From positions 1 through 10,854 of the forward strand of contig CARTIQ010000014.1 of the NCBI GenBank assembly GCA_949068525.1: a DNA stretch of 10,854 bases. Direction: 5' to 3'. The position numbers and the translations under genes were made by a program. The DNA comes from an uncultured Eubacteriales bacterium (lineage in GTDB: Bacteria > Bacillota > Clostridia > Oscillospirales > Acutalibacteraceae). Of the stretch, positions 1-7,368 are shown in pieces (position 1 is the stretch's first letter; the number at the start of each line of letters is the position of its first letter). The notes beneath the pieces are model-generated. The model was given only the letters and a program-made list of their open reading frames with translations. It was not told where the DNA came from and ran no database searches.

Positions 1-2635
1 GCGCGCCCCAGCTGACGACGTTTGCAACGGCGCCTACAATCGCGTTCCAGATTTGCCCGGGCAGCGCGCTTATGAAGTTAACCGTTGAATTCACAAACTT
101 GCTCGCCTTCGAAATCCCAGTGTTTATGAGATCAGCAAAAAACGTGCCGACTTTGTTAGCTACGTCTGCAAGCCACGTCCAGATTTGGCCGGGAAGTTCA
201 GAGAAGAATGTCATCACTTACCCAATGAATTCTGGAATCTTCGTTGATGCAAATTCCCATAAATTATCACCCCACTGAATTACCTGTGCAATCGCAAGGG
301 CGAGAGCGTAGTTGATAAGGTCTGGCAGCATGGCGAACCATTTGCCAATGTTTGACATGAGCTGTGGCACGGACTCTGTGAAGAAGGTGACAACCGCGTT
401 CCAGCCTTCAGGGATCGTCACGGTGAAGAAATTTAAAATCGCTTCCCAGGCAACGGAAAATGTGCTTTGAACCTGCTCCCATAGGCCTATCCAGAAATTA
501 CGGAACTCCTCGTAATTATTCCAAAGTAGAATAAAGCCGGTAACGAGCGCCGCAATCGCTATTATAATCAGCCCTATGGGGTTAGCGTTCATCGCAGCAT
601 TCATCAACCACTGTGCGGCTGTGACTGCGCCCTGTGCAACGGTCAGCGCGACCTCTTTTAGCCGCATGAAATCTAGGTTCGAAGCAACATCTAAGATTTT
701 ACTGCCGAAATTTTGCATCTGAGTGAACGCATCGCCGATTGCACTCGCAAAGTTTACAGCTTTAACGGCCAACATCGCCGTCACAATGCCGCCGAGAGCA
801 AATGATAAAAACCCGGAGTTTTGGATAAGCCACGAAATCACGTTCATCAGCGGCGGCAAGAGGGTTACCACCATCTCGCTGATGCCTTCAATCAGCACGC
901 CCGCGCTTTCTGACAGTTTGTCAAGCGCATCCTTTAAAGCACCCGATTCACTGGCCTTTTTGAAGAACTCACTCAGCTTAGAAGCCGCATTTTGCAGAGG
1001 TTCTTGCACCTTATCGTAAAGCGTGAGGCCCATGTCCGCAAAGGTATTTTTCATTATCTGAATTTTACTTTCGGTCGTAGCGTAGCGCTTTTCGGCCTCT
1101 TCGGTCAGTGCAACGTTCTCATCCCACGCTGTGTTTGAGGTTTTAATCGCATCCGTGAAGAGATCATTTGCATTAGAAGCCCTCAAAAGCGCATCACGAA
1201 GCCTTGTTTCGCTGATCCCCATTTCATCTAGAAATTTCAGAGCGCTTTCATCCTGCAAGTTCCCAAGCCCTGCGATAAACGCTGTCAGCGCGCCGGTCGC
1301 GTCTTCTGCAAAATATTTTTGGAACTCCTCTGTTGGTATCCCCGCCGCTTTGGCGAAATATTGCAGGTCATCGCTGCCAGTTTCGCACGCGTTGGCCATT
1401 TGGATTATCGCCTTTGAAATCGCAGTACCTCCGGCCTGCGCTTCAAGTCCAAGTGATGATAATGCCGCTGCAACGCCAAGGATGTCAGCCTCGGTTATGC
1501 CAACCTGCGAACCGGCAGCTGAGATGTTGAGCGCCATGTTCGTAACTTCGGACTCAGTTGTTGCAAAATTGTTGCCGAGCGCAACTATCGATGATCCCAG
1601 TCTATCGAAGTTTTCCTAGTTCATTCCGGTGATATTTGCAAGCCGAGCAAGTGCTGTCGCAGCTTCATCGGAGCTCATATTTGTTGCAACGCCGAGATTC
1701 GCCATTGTTTCGGTAAATGAGATTAGGTTTTCGTTCTTAATGCCGAGCTGTCCGGCTGCTTCTGCGATTGCGGATAGCTCTGAGGCCGTGGTTGGCATCT
1801 GCGTTGACATCGACCGCAAGCTTGCCTCAAACTGCTCGAATTCTTCGTCGGTTGCATCAACTGTCTTCTTGACGCCGGCGAACGCGCTTTCAAATTCGAT
1901 GCCGCTTGATGCTATGGACTTCACGGCGCTTACAAGATTTCGCCCGAGTATTCGAACTGCATCCGCGGCCAAATTTGCTATGACGCCCTTCATGACGGTG
2001 AATCCTTCGCTCAATTTGGAGGTGGAGGCCTTTGTAGAATCCATTTCATCGCCAAGCTGCGCAGTTGCCTTTTCCGCGGCGTTTAGCTTGTCCTTGTTAT
2101 CTTTAATATCGCTGTTTAAAGACTTTATCTGAGACGCAAGATTTCTAGCCTCGGTGCTGTTTTTGCCCTGCTCGAGCACAACGTTTTTGTACTGAGTTTG
2201 CAGCGATCTTAGTTTTTCGCCTTGGCTGGAAAGCTCGGTATTTAGCTTACTAAGAGGAGTCTTAGACTTTTCCATTTGAGAATTTACGTCTTTGAGGCTG
2301 TTCTCCATCTTTGCAAGCTCAGCCTCAGCTCGGTTTAGCGACGTTCTCCAGGTGTTCGTTTTCTTATCATTCTCACCGTATTTTTGGCTTGATTCCTCCA
2401 AAGCGCCCCGCAGCGTTGCGACTTTTCCTTTTTGCACTTCTACCTGGCTGCTTAATATTTTGCTTTGTGCAGTCAACGCCGCGGTGGACTTATCATTTTT
2501 AGAAAATTCCGCCGTGACTTTATTTATCTCGGAGGCCATAACCTTCAGGCTCGAATTTATCTTAGTTATCGATTCACGGTATGCCTTCTCGCCCTCAAGC
2601 TTGATTGTTCCGCCCAACGTATTTGATCCTGACAT
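1..2635 (-). pseudogene. Phage tail tape measure protein (TP901 family), two internal stops, runs off the left edge
   Basis: Tape measure proteins set siphophage tail length and line the tail tube during DNA ejection. Residues about 15-200 are charged, Lys/Glu/Gln-rich and coiled-coil-like. From about residue 210 the TP901 core begins (GFTVMKGVIANLAAD, then AGVKKTVDATDEEFEQFE). Two hydrophobic segments follow near residues 609-630 and 685-706, the second being the typical NPIGLI...LLWNN segment. The ATG at 2635 has a strong SD, GGAGGTGAG, at 2641-2649. The frame is cut by TAG at 1616-1618 (codon 340, in the conserved stretch ITGMN-stop-ENFDRLGSSI) and by TAA at 218-220 (codon 806). Beyond each stop the same frame continues with family-like sequence, after the second as VMTFFSELPGQIWTWL down to base 1. 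No frameshift was found. I read it as a gene recently inactivated by point mutations. Readthrough is less likely because neighbouring phage genes carry other stop types too. Confidence 0.88.
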
Positions 2636-2640
2636 CTGTT

Positions 2641-2649
2641 CTCACCTCC
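2641..2649 (-). promoter_or_regulatory. Shine-Dalgarno of the tape measure gene
   Basis: GGAGGTGAG lies 5 bases before the ATG at 2635 and is a near-complete anti-16S match, which fixes the start. It is retained although the gene carries stops. Confidence 0.8.
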
Positions 2650-2666
2650 AAATTAAAAATAGGCAT

Positions 2667-2695
2667 GAAAAAAGCATTCCATCTCTGAAATGCTT
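2667..2695 (-). terminator. Intrinsic terminator after the Abi gene
   Basis: Reading the minus strand, AAGCATT and AATGCTT form a 7-bp perfect stem with a 10-base loop, followed by a T6 tract. The stem begins 3 bases after the Abi stop codon and ends before the tape measure SD. It closes the Abi cassette and would also block tail-operon read-through into the tape measure gene. Confidence 0.8.
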
Positions 2696-2698
2696 CAA

Positions 2699-3564
2699 TC
2701 AATTTAAAATTTCTTTCCAATTTTTTGGAAAACCTATATCTTTAAGCCTTATATAATCCGAATATTCTTCAATCAATGACTCTAATGACACAATAAAATT
2801 ATTTTTCCATGAATTAGTATTCATATGTAAAAATTTTAAAACTAATAATTGCCCAAACAGCTTTACATTGATCTCTAAGTTGGAACCTTTAGGTAATTTC
2901 GGATAATTAGAAAATTTTAAAAAATATAACCGTGAATGATGTGCGCACCTGTTTCTCAAAACAGTTAAACACTTAAGCCAATTTTCCATATGCTTAAAAT
3001 TGATACTATAAAGTTTTTTTGCAATCGCCTTTTTATCCGCTGATTTCATGTTACCATAAAATCGTGATAATGTTCCAATTGAAAAAAACGAAACCAACGC
3101 CCAAATAGGAATTTGCCCTCCGTACTTTTTATTATGATGCATAATTACAGAGTCTTTGCTGTTTCGCTTTATACAATCTTCATTTACTCTCTGCAAAAAC
3201 TTTTGGTGGCTATGGAATTCATTAAAATTTTCTTCATCTTTGTAGCCCATAGCACCATATTTTTCAGCATGATAGTAAGATAGTTGCGTCCTTAAGTACA
3301 ATTCAATCTCTTCAATAATTGAAAATATTAAAATTCTCATTTTTCTATCGAATTCATAAATTTTATAAACTTGCTTAAAATCTGTCCCTTCCTTAATCAC
3401 ATGATTTACATTTCTAAAAGGCAAAAAGTATGCGGAAATTTCATAATAATTAACACACGTTAGAAATCTTAAGCATTCTTTTTTATTATGTACTTTAAAT
3501 CCTTTGGTTTCAATAATTTTTAACTGCTCATCAAATGTAGCAAACTTTTTTTAACATTATCCAA
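2699..3564 (-). CDS. Abi_2 family (AbiD/AbiF-like) HEPN abortive infection protein, 5' frameshifted
   Basis: The uninterrupted part runs from TTG at 3424 to TGA at 2699 (241 codons). The same frame is open for 41 more codons up to 3547 and gives the usual Abi_2 N-terminus: KFATFDEQLKIIETKGF, then CVNYYEISAYFLPFRN. An A7 tract at 3546-3552 then puts it out of frame with both possible starts, ATG at 3557 (restored by A6) and TTG at 3564 (restored by A8; AGAGG lies 7 bases upstream). Restored length would be about 285-288 residues, normal for the family. A HEPN RNase signature R-N-R-C-A-H (RX4H) lies at 2939-2956, so RNA cleavage upon phage infection is the likely role. The gene is AT-rich compared with the tail genes around it and has its own promoters, upstream hairpin RNA and terminator. 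The frameshift may be true inactivation, phase variation, transcriptional slippage or an assembly error. Confidence 0.82.
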
Positions 3565-3583
3565 TGAAAAACCTCTTTTTTAT

Positions 3584-3636
3584 AAAAAAACGTCTCCCTC
3601 TGGGACACTTCAAAGAGAGGTGTAGGGAGCCCTATC
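3584..3636 (-). ncRNA. Candidate abiF-type structured RNA (possible RNA antitoxin or attenuator)
   Basis: Between the consensus promoters and the Abi gene the minus strand can fold. CTCCCT (3624-3629) pairs with AGGGAG (3594-3599). An inner ACAC/GTGT helix lies within, and the apical CTCTC could pair with AGAG next to the closing strand, a possible pseudoknot. The hairpin is followed directly by T7 (3584-3590), so most transcripts could end there with some reading on into the Abi gene. Conserved RNAs ('abiF motif') are known upstream of Abi_2 genes, and hairpin-then-terminator-then-toxin is the layout of RNA-antitoxin modules. Assignment to that RNA family is inference from position and fold, not from a covariance search. 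The 5' end is estimated from the promoter. Confidence 0.6.
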
Positions 3637-3642
3637 AATATT

Positions 3643-3671
3643 ATTATACACTAATTATCTTAATTTGTCAA
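3643..3671 (-). promoter_or_regulatory. Consensus sigma-A promoter, proximal, for the hairpin RNA/Abi gene
   Basis: TTGACA (3666-3671), a 17-base spacer and TATAAT (3643-3648) match the consensus at all 12 hexamer positions. The expected start is near 3636, just before the hairpin RNA. Confidence 0.85.
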
Positions 3672-3700
3672 CATATTTTTTATAAAAATATTTACATATT

Positions 3701-3729
3701 ATTATAAAACAATATATGCATTATGTCAA
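3701..3729 (-). promoter_or_regulatory. Consensus sigma-A promoter, distal, for the hairpin RNA/Abi gene
   Basis: A second perfect TTGACA (3724-3729), 17-base spacer and TATAAT (3701-3706) lies 58 bases upstream of the proximal promoter in the same orientation. It begins 22 bases after the stop of the GT reading frame. Both -10 boxes are followed by AATAT. Confidence 0.8.
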
Positions 3730-3750
3730 TTATAAATTAGGCCTTATTTC

Positions 3751-3987
3751 TCAATCCAGCAACCACTCATCACTGCTTGAAGTGTCCGCCGCGGGCTCTT
3801 CTTTAAACAGCTGTTGTTTAGTGCAAAAATTGTGGTACGCTCTAAAATGCTTGTACAAAAGGCTCCACTTTTTCAGCGTCATGTGGCCAACTTCTTGCTC
3901 TGTAAAACCAAGCAATTTAGTCCCCACAAATAGAATCCACGAAAAGTCTATTTCTTGGCTGGACTCTTCGTGGTCTTTTCGTTTTTT
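3751..3987 (-). CDS. -1 frameshift extension (T region) of the tail assembly chaperone GT
   Basis: From the slippery heptamer the -1 frame stays open for 76 codons to TGA at 3751-3753. It starts RKDHEESSQEIDFSWILF, continues through TKLLGFTEQEVGHMTLKKW and YKHFRAYHNF, and ends DEWLLD. This resembles the T part of siphophage G/GT chaperones, which bind the tape measure protein during tail assembly. It has no independent SD or obvious start codon at its head, as expected for a part made only by frameshifting. It has no internal stop, unlike the G part. It normally sits just upstream of the tape measure gene; here the Abi cassette separates them. Confidence 0.75.
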   Translation of the reverse strand, partial: KKRKDHEESSQEIDFSWILFVGTKLLGFTEQEVGHMTLKKWSLLYKHFRAYHNFCTKQQLFKEEPAADTSSSDEWLLD

Positions 3988-4325
3988 GGCGTTGTGTCTG
4001 TCTCCACGCTGTCAGAAATTGTAGACATAATCTTATTCGCCGTGCCTGAAATCCCAATTTCCGTTAAGATTCTGCCCACTTGTTTGCCGGTTATCGGCTT
4101 TCTTTTTTCGCCTGTCTTTTCTGATTCTATCTCAATGCCTTCATTGATGGCCTCAAGCATAAAGAACTTTACCGCCTTGATGTCGGCCTCGCCTTCGCGC
4201 TGAAGCAAATTTAACCAGGCTTAGATTGTCTCAAATTTTTCTTGAATCGCTTCCATCACATTTAGCGTAATCACCAGCGGATAGCGCTCCGCCTGGGTTT
4301 CTAAATAATTTGTTTTATTCAGCAA
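3948..4325 (-). pseudogene. Phage tail assembly chaperone, G part, interrupted by one stop
   Basis: The frame runs from a TTG at 4323-4325 (LNKTNYLETQAERYPLVITL, then NVMEAIQEKFETI), meets TAA at 4221-4223, and continues AWLNLLQREGEADIKAVKF to TAG at 3948. Total length is about 125 codons, usual for a G chaperone. The stop falls where a Glu or Gln codon is expected, so one substitution explains it. The stretch after the stop can still be read as an 86-codon frame from TTG at 4208. The upstream SD is probably AGGAGAAGG at 4336-4344. The family assignment rests on position before the tape measure gene, the -1 frameshift arrangement and recalled resemblance to clostridial phage proteins. Confidence 0.72.
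3981..3987 (-). promoter_or_regulatory. Programmed -1 ribosomal frameshift slippery site A AAA AAC
   Basis: The heptamer has the X XXY YYZ form in the G reading frame (CCA AAA AAC). Slipping back one base enters the open GT frame exactly; in the 0 frame translation ends 10 codons later at TAG (3948-3950). No downstream stimulatory structure was identified by eye. Confidence 0.78.
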
Positions 4326-4328
4326 GAA

Positions 4329-4433
4329 CTACTTGCCTTCTCCTGATGGAGCTTGCACAAAGAAGCCTTCACTTCAGATTAGGTATCGTAGGCCTTATGC
4401 TTTATAGCGTGCTACCTTTACATATTTAGATAA
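4329..4433 (-). pseudogene. C-terminal scrap of an upstream phage tail protein
   Basis: Directly after the mnmA stop the minus strand reads SKYVKVARYKA, stop, GLRYLI, stop, SEGFFVQAPSGEGK, stop in one frame. The internal stops are TAA at 4395-4397 and TGA at 4374-4376; the final TAG is at 4329-4331. The next gene is the tail chaperone, so this is probably the end of a tail tube or major tail protein whose 5' part has been deleted. No function can be assigned from so short a piece. Confidence 0.45.
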
Positions 4434-5492
4434 CTACGATATTACCCCACCACCTATAACTATGTTTCCATCGTAAAAAACAACCGACTGTCCTTTTGTA
4501 ACGGCACGCTGAGGCCTGTCAAAAATCACATTAACCTTATTCAGCGCCAGCGGGACTACCTTTGCATTTTCTGGCTTTGCCTGATATCTAATCTTTGCTG
4601 TTACCGCTATTTCTGAACTGGGAAAGTAAAAAGGAATAAAATTAAGATCTGTAGCAGTTAGGCCAGTTGAGTACTGCTCACCATCTTTGCCCAAAATCAC
4701 AGTATTATCTACTGTATTAATACCGGTAACGTACATTGGTTCTCCAAATGTAACGCCAAGTCCCTTTCTCTGCCCAACTGTATAATTCAAAATGCCCTTG
4801 TGCCGACCTAAAACATTTCCAGACTTATCTAAAAAATTGCCCTCTCGCTTTTCAACGTTAAAATTCTTTTTAAGAAAATCAATATAATTTCCATTTTTTA
4901 TAAAGCATATCTCTTGGCTATCCGGCTTTTTTGAGATCGGTAGACCAAAATCTCCAGCTATTTTTCGAGTTTGATCTTTTTCGAAATTGCCTAGCGGAAA
5001 TAAGGTATGGGCAAGTTGATTTTGAGTCAAGTTGTAAAGCACGTAACTTTGGTCTTTACTGCTATTTGCCCGTCTTAAAAGCCACCGGTCACGGTCTTTA
5101 TTGTACTCAATATTTGCATAATGACCCGTAGCAATATAGTCAAAGCCATTTTCCAGCGCGTAATCAAACATAGCGCCAAACTTTATAAATTTATTACACA
5201 AAACGCATGGGTTCGGTGTGTACCCGCTACAATAAGAAATTGCAAAGTTCTCGATAACCCTCTTTTCAAACTGGTCCGAAAGATCAACCACATCATGGGT
5301 TATTCCGATTTTATCAGCAACCCTTTTCGCATCGTTAATGTCGTCCTGACTATCGTCGGCACCCACATATTTCTCCGGCCTTAGCTTAAGCGTAATGCCA
5401 GTAACATCGTATCCCTGTTGTTTGAGCAATAACGCAGTAACAGACGAATCCACGCCGCCGCTCATTCCAACCATAACTTTTTTTATATCCAT
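4434..5492 (-). CDS. mnmA: tRNA-specific 2-thiouridylase MnmA
   Basis: MnmA adenylates and thiolates U34 of tRNA-Lys, -Glu and -Gln, giving 2-thiouridine in the cytoplasm. The 352-residue protein has the PP-loop GMSGGVDSS (residues 9-17), the catalytic Cys99 in NPCVLCNKFIKF and the second catalytic Cys196 in SQEICF, matching Cys102 and Cys199 of the E. coli enzyme. It ends in the usual VVFYDGNIVIGGGVIS. I choose ATG at 5492 (MDIKKVMVGMSGG) because the 22 codons upstream overlap cysS and are not family-like. The SD is weak (AAGGG, about 13 bases upstream). It lies 32 bases after cysS and is probably cotranscribed with it. No terminator follows: phage tail sequence starts at the next base. Confidence 0.96.
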   Translation of the reverse strand: MDIKKVMVGMSGGVDSSVTALLLKQQGYDVTGITLKLRPEKYVGADDSQDDINDAKRVADKIGITHDVVDLSDQFEKRVIENFAISYCSGYTPNPCVLCNKFIKFGAMFDYALENGFDYIATGHYANIEYNKDRDRWLLRRANSSKDQSYVLYNLTQNQLAHTLFPLGNFEKDQTRKIAGDFGLPISKKPDSQEICFIKNGNYIDFLKKNFNVEKREGNFLDKSGNVLGRHKGILNYTVGQRKGLGVTFGEPMYVTGINTVDNTVILGKDGEQYSTGLTATDLNFIPFYFPSSEIAVTAKIRYQAKPENAKVVPLALNKVNVIFDRPQRAVTKGQSVVFYDGNIVIGGGVIS

Positions 5493-5524
5493 AATTTTCA
5501 GTAAACCCTTCGTCCGTTTTTTTA

Positions 5525-6946
5525 TCACACTTTCAGCCGCTCGTTCACAAAGCTCCATTTTATACCCTGCGGCGTATCTTCAAGTACAACGTTTTTCCGT
5601 TTTAGCTCATCGCGAATTTTATCCGCCGTAGCCCACTCCTTATTCTTTCGCGCTTCTTGACGTTTCTCTATTAGCGCCTCTATCTCATCGTTCAACGAAC
5701 TCTCCTCTTTGTTATAAAGTAGCCCTAGGATATCTGCTAGCTCATCTAGCAAGTCCGCCGCGAACCCAACTGTAGCCTTAGATACTTCTGCCTTCATGCC
5801 TATGTTAGCATTGATCTCGCGCACCAAGTCGAACAGTACCGACAACGCGTCCGCTGTATTCAGGTCATCTTCCAAAGCTTCAATAAACTTGAATTTATAA
5901 GAAAGCAACTTGCCGCGCAGCTTCATCTCTAAAACAGATTCCTCCGCATCGGACTTTTCAAAAATAAATTTCAAATTATTTCTGCAAGTATAAAACCTTT
6001 CAAGCGACGCAATGCATTGCTCGATGACCTCCCTGCTATAATTTATCGGGTTGCGGTAATGCGCCGACAGCATCAAAAAGCGAATCGGCTCATATCCGTA
6101 CTGGCCCGCAAGCTCGCGGACAGTAAAGAAGTTATTAAGCGACTTTGACATCTTCTTGTTTTCAACATTTATGTGCCCATTGTGCATCCAATAATTCGCG
6201 AAGGGAACTCCGTTGCAGCACTCACTTTGAGCAATTTCATTCTCGTGATGAGGAAAAATCAAGTCCTGACCGCCGCAGTGGATGTCAATAGTCTTGCCAA
6301 GATACTTGCTCGCCATAGCAGAACATTCAATGTGCCACCCTGGGCGCCCCTTGCCCCACACCGACTGCCAGTAAGGTTCTCCCGGTTTAGCGGCTTTCCA
6401 CAAAGCAAAGTCCATCGGGTCTTCCTTAGCCTCTCCAACGCTTATTCTAGCGCCAGCTTCGAGGTCCTCCAACGGCTGATGCGACAATTTCCCATATCCC
6501 TTAAAATGCCCAGCCCGGAAGTAAATGTCGCCTTCCTTAGTCCGATAAGCAAACCCCTTATCCATAAGTTTCTTAATAATATCAAGCATGTCGCTAATAC
6601 TCTCTGTAGCCTTTGGGCTAAAAGTTGCCTCCCGAATATTCATCCCCCTCGCGTCAATCTTATACTCCTCTATATATTTTTTGCCAATCTCCCGATAGTC
6701 CACGCCCTCGTCGTTCGCCTTTTTTATAATCTTGTCATCAATATCCGTAAAATTCTGAATAAAATCTACCTTCAAGCCTCGATACTCCAAATATCGCCTC
6801 AAAACGTCAAAAACGCAAAGAGGTCGTGCATTTCCAATATGAATATAATTATAAACCGTGGGTCCACAGGCATAAATCTTCGCCGTGCCTTCTGTTATAG
6901 GCCGAAACTCCTCTTTTTTGCGCGTCATAGTGTTGTAAATCCTCAT
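5525..6946 (-). CDS. cysS: Cysteinyl-tRNA synthetase
   Basis: A class I aminoacyl-tRNA synthetase that charges tRNA-Cys. Length is 473 residues, normal for the family. The HIGH-type motif is HIGN (36-39) within CGPTVYNYIHIGNARP, and KMSKS lies at 265-269. The four zinc ligands that discriminate cysteine are visible: Cys27, Cys208 (WHIECSAMA), and His233 and Glu237 in FPHHENEIAQSE. The C-terminal anticodon-binding part includes the helical NKEWATADKIRDEL segment. The ATG at 6946 has AGAGGAG 8 bases upstream. Expression is controlled by the T-box leader upstream. mnmA follows closely and probably shares this control. Confidence 0.98.
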   Translation of the reverse strand: MRIYNTMTRKKEEFRPITEGTAKIYACGPTVYNYIHIGNARPLCVFDVLRRYLEYRGLKVDFIQNFTDIDDKIIKKANDEGVDYREIGKKYIEEYKIDARGMNIREATFSPKATESISDMLDIIKKLMDKGFAYRTKEGDIYFRAGHFKGYGKLSHQPLEDLEAGARISVGEAKEDPMDFALWKAAKPGEPYWQSVWGKGRPGWHIECSAMASKYLGKTIDIHCGGQDLIFPHHENEIAQSECCNGVPFANYWMHNGHINVENKKMSKSLNNFFTVRELAGQYGYEPIRFLMLSAHYRNPINYSREVIEQCIASLERFYTCRNNLKFIFEKSDAEESVLEMKLRGKLLSYKFKFIEALEDDLNTADALSVLFDLVREINANIGMKAEVSKATVGFAADLLDELADILGLLYNKEESSLNDEIEALIEKRQEARKNKEWATADKIRDELKRKNVVLEDTPQGIKWSFVNERLKV

Positions 6947-7024
6947 TCAAAGCACTCCTCTGTAAATTTATAGTTAAACCCTCATCAAACCGAATTGCGT
7001 TAACTTTCTACTATGCTCCAAAAA

Positions 7025-7326
7025 GCAAAAAGCCCCTATCTTCCTTAAAAAAGGAAAACAGAGGCGGCCAAATCAAAATTAAGCCACGGTTCCACTCCGC
7101 ATTTATTGCTCAAAAGTCATATAACGGTGACAACTCCGCATAGAAATACTGCCATTTTAAGACGGATCATCGAGTCCTAAAAAAGGTTCCTCCTATGAGC
7201 TAAAAAGTGCATTCTTCGGGTGTTCAACAAAAAGCACTCTCAGCCAAAGGCGCTCTCTCTCTGATATCAAACAAGTCCCGAATACTAGTCTTTTTCAACG
7301 CTTTTACATAATATTAACTTTTATCA
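7025..7326 (-). ncRNA. T-box leader, cysteine-specific, controlling cysS (and mnmA)
   Basis: The leader senses uncharged tRNA-Cys and permits transcription into cysS. Stem I contains the AGAGAGAG-type bulge and distal elements (about 7222-7260). The specifier loop has GAA-UGC-AC, with UGC (a Cys codon) at 7209-7211. The conserved T-box AGTGGAACCG lies at 7087-7096 in GGAGTGGAACCGTGG, just before the terminator. The start near 7326 is estimated from the promoter. The specifier agrees with the downstream gene, which supports the reading independently. Confidence 0.92.
7027..7064 (-). terminator. T-box intrinsic terminator before cysS
   Basis: CCTCTGTTTTCC (7053-7064) and GGAAGATAGGGG (7033-7044) form a 12-bp stem including G-U pairs, with an 8-base loop, followed by CTTTTT. 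It is the default structure when tRNA-Cys is charged; the antiterminator uses the T-box sequence upstream. Confidence 0.9.
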
Positions 7327-7332
7327 ATAAAC

Positions 7333-7361
7333 ATTATACACAAAAAGCGATAAAATTGCAA
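7333..7361 (-). promoter_or_regulatory. Promoter of the cysS T-box transcript
   Basis: TTGCAA (7356-7361), a 17-base spacer and TATAAT (7333-7338). The -35 box is 7 bases past the pgsA stop, so cysS has its own promoter although pgsA lies upstream in the same direction. Confidence 0.75.
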
Positions 7362-7368
7362 CACTTTT

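Noticed and set aside
1616..1618. TAG as a recoded sense codon (alternative phage genetic code or readthrough)
   Set aside because: The same gene has a TAA interruption and neighbouring phage remnants have TAA and TGA, so simple decay explains more. No suppressor tRNA is visible in the window.
1131..2132. Long plus-strand frames opposite the tape measure gene
   Set aside because: They mirror Ala/Ser-rich tape measure codons and have no start signals or family features.
3584..3636. CRISPR repeat or tandem antitoxin repeat array
   Set aside because: Only one copy of the hairpin unit is present; there are no repeated units or spacers.
3716..4024. Plus-strand 102-codon reading frame
   Set aside because: It is antisense to the tail chaperone G/GT frames, has no SD and does not resemble a known protein; a shadow.
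5493..5558. Extended N-terminus of mnmA starting at 5558
   Set aside because: The extra 22 codons overlap the cysS end and are absent from the family; MDIKKVMVGMSGG at 5492 is the expected start.
6173..6973. Plus-strand 266-codon reading frame
   Set aside because: It lies antisense to cysS, whose motifs and zinc ligands are all intact; length alone is not evidence.
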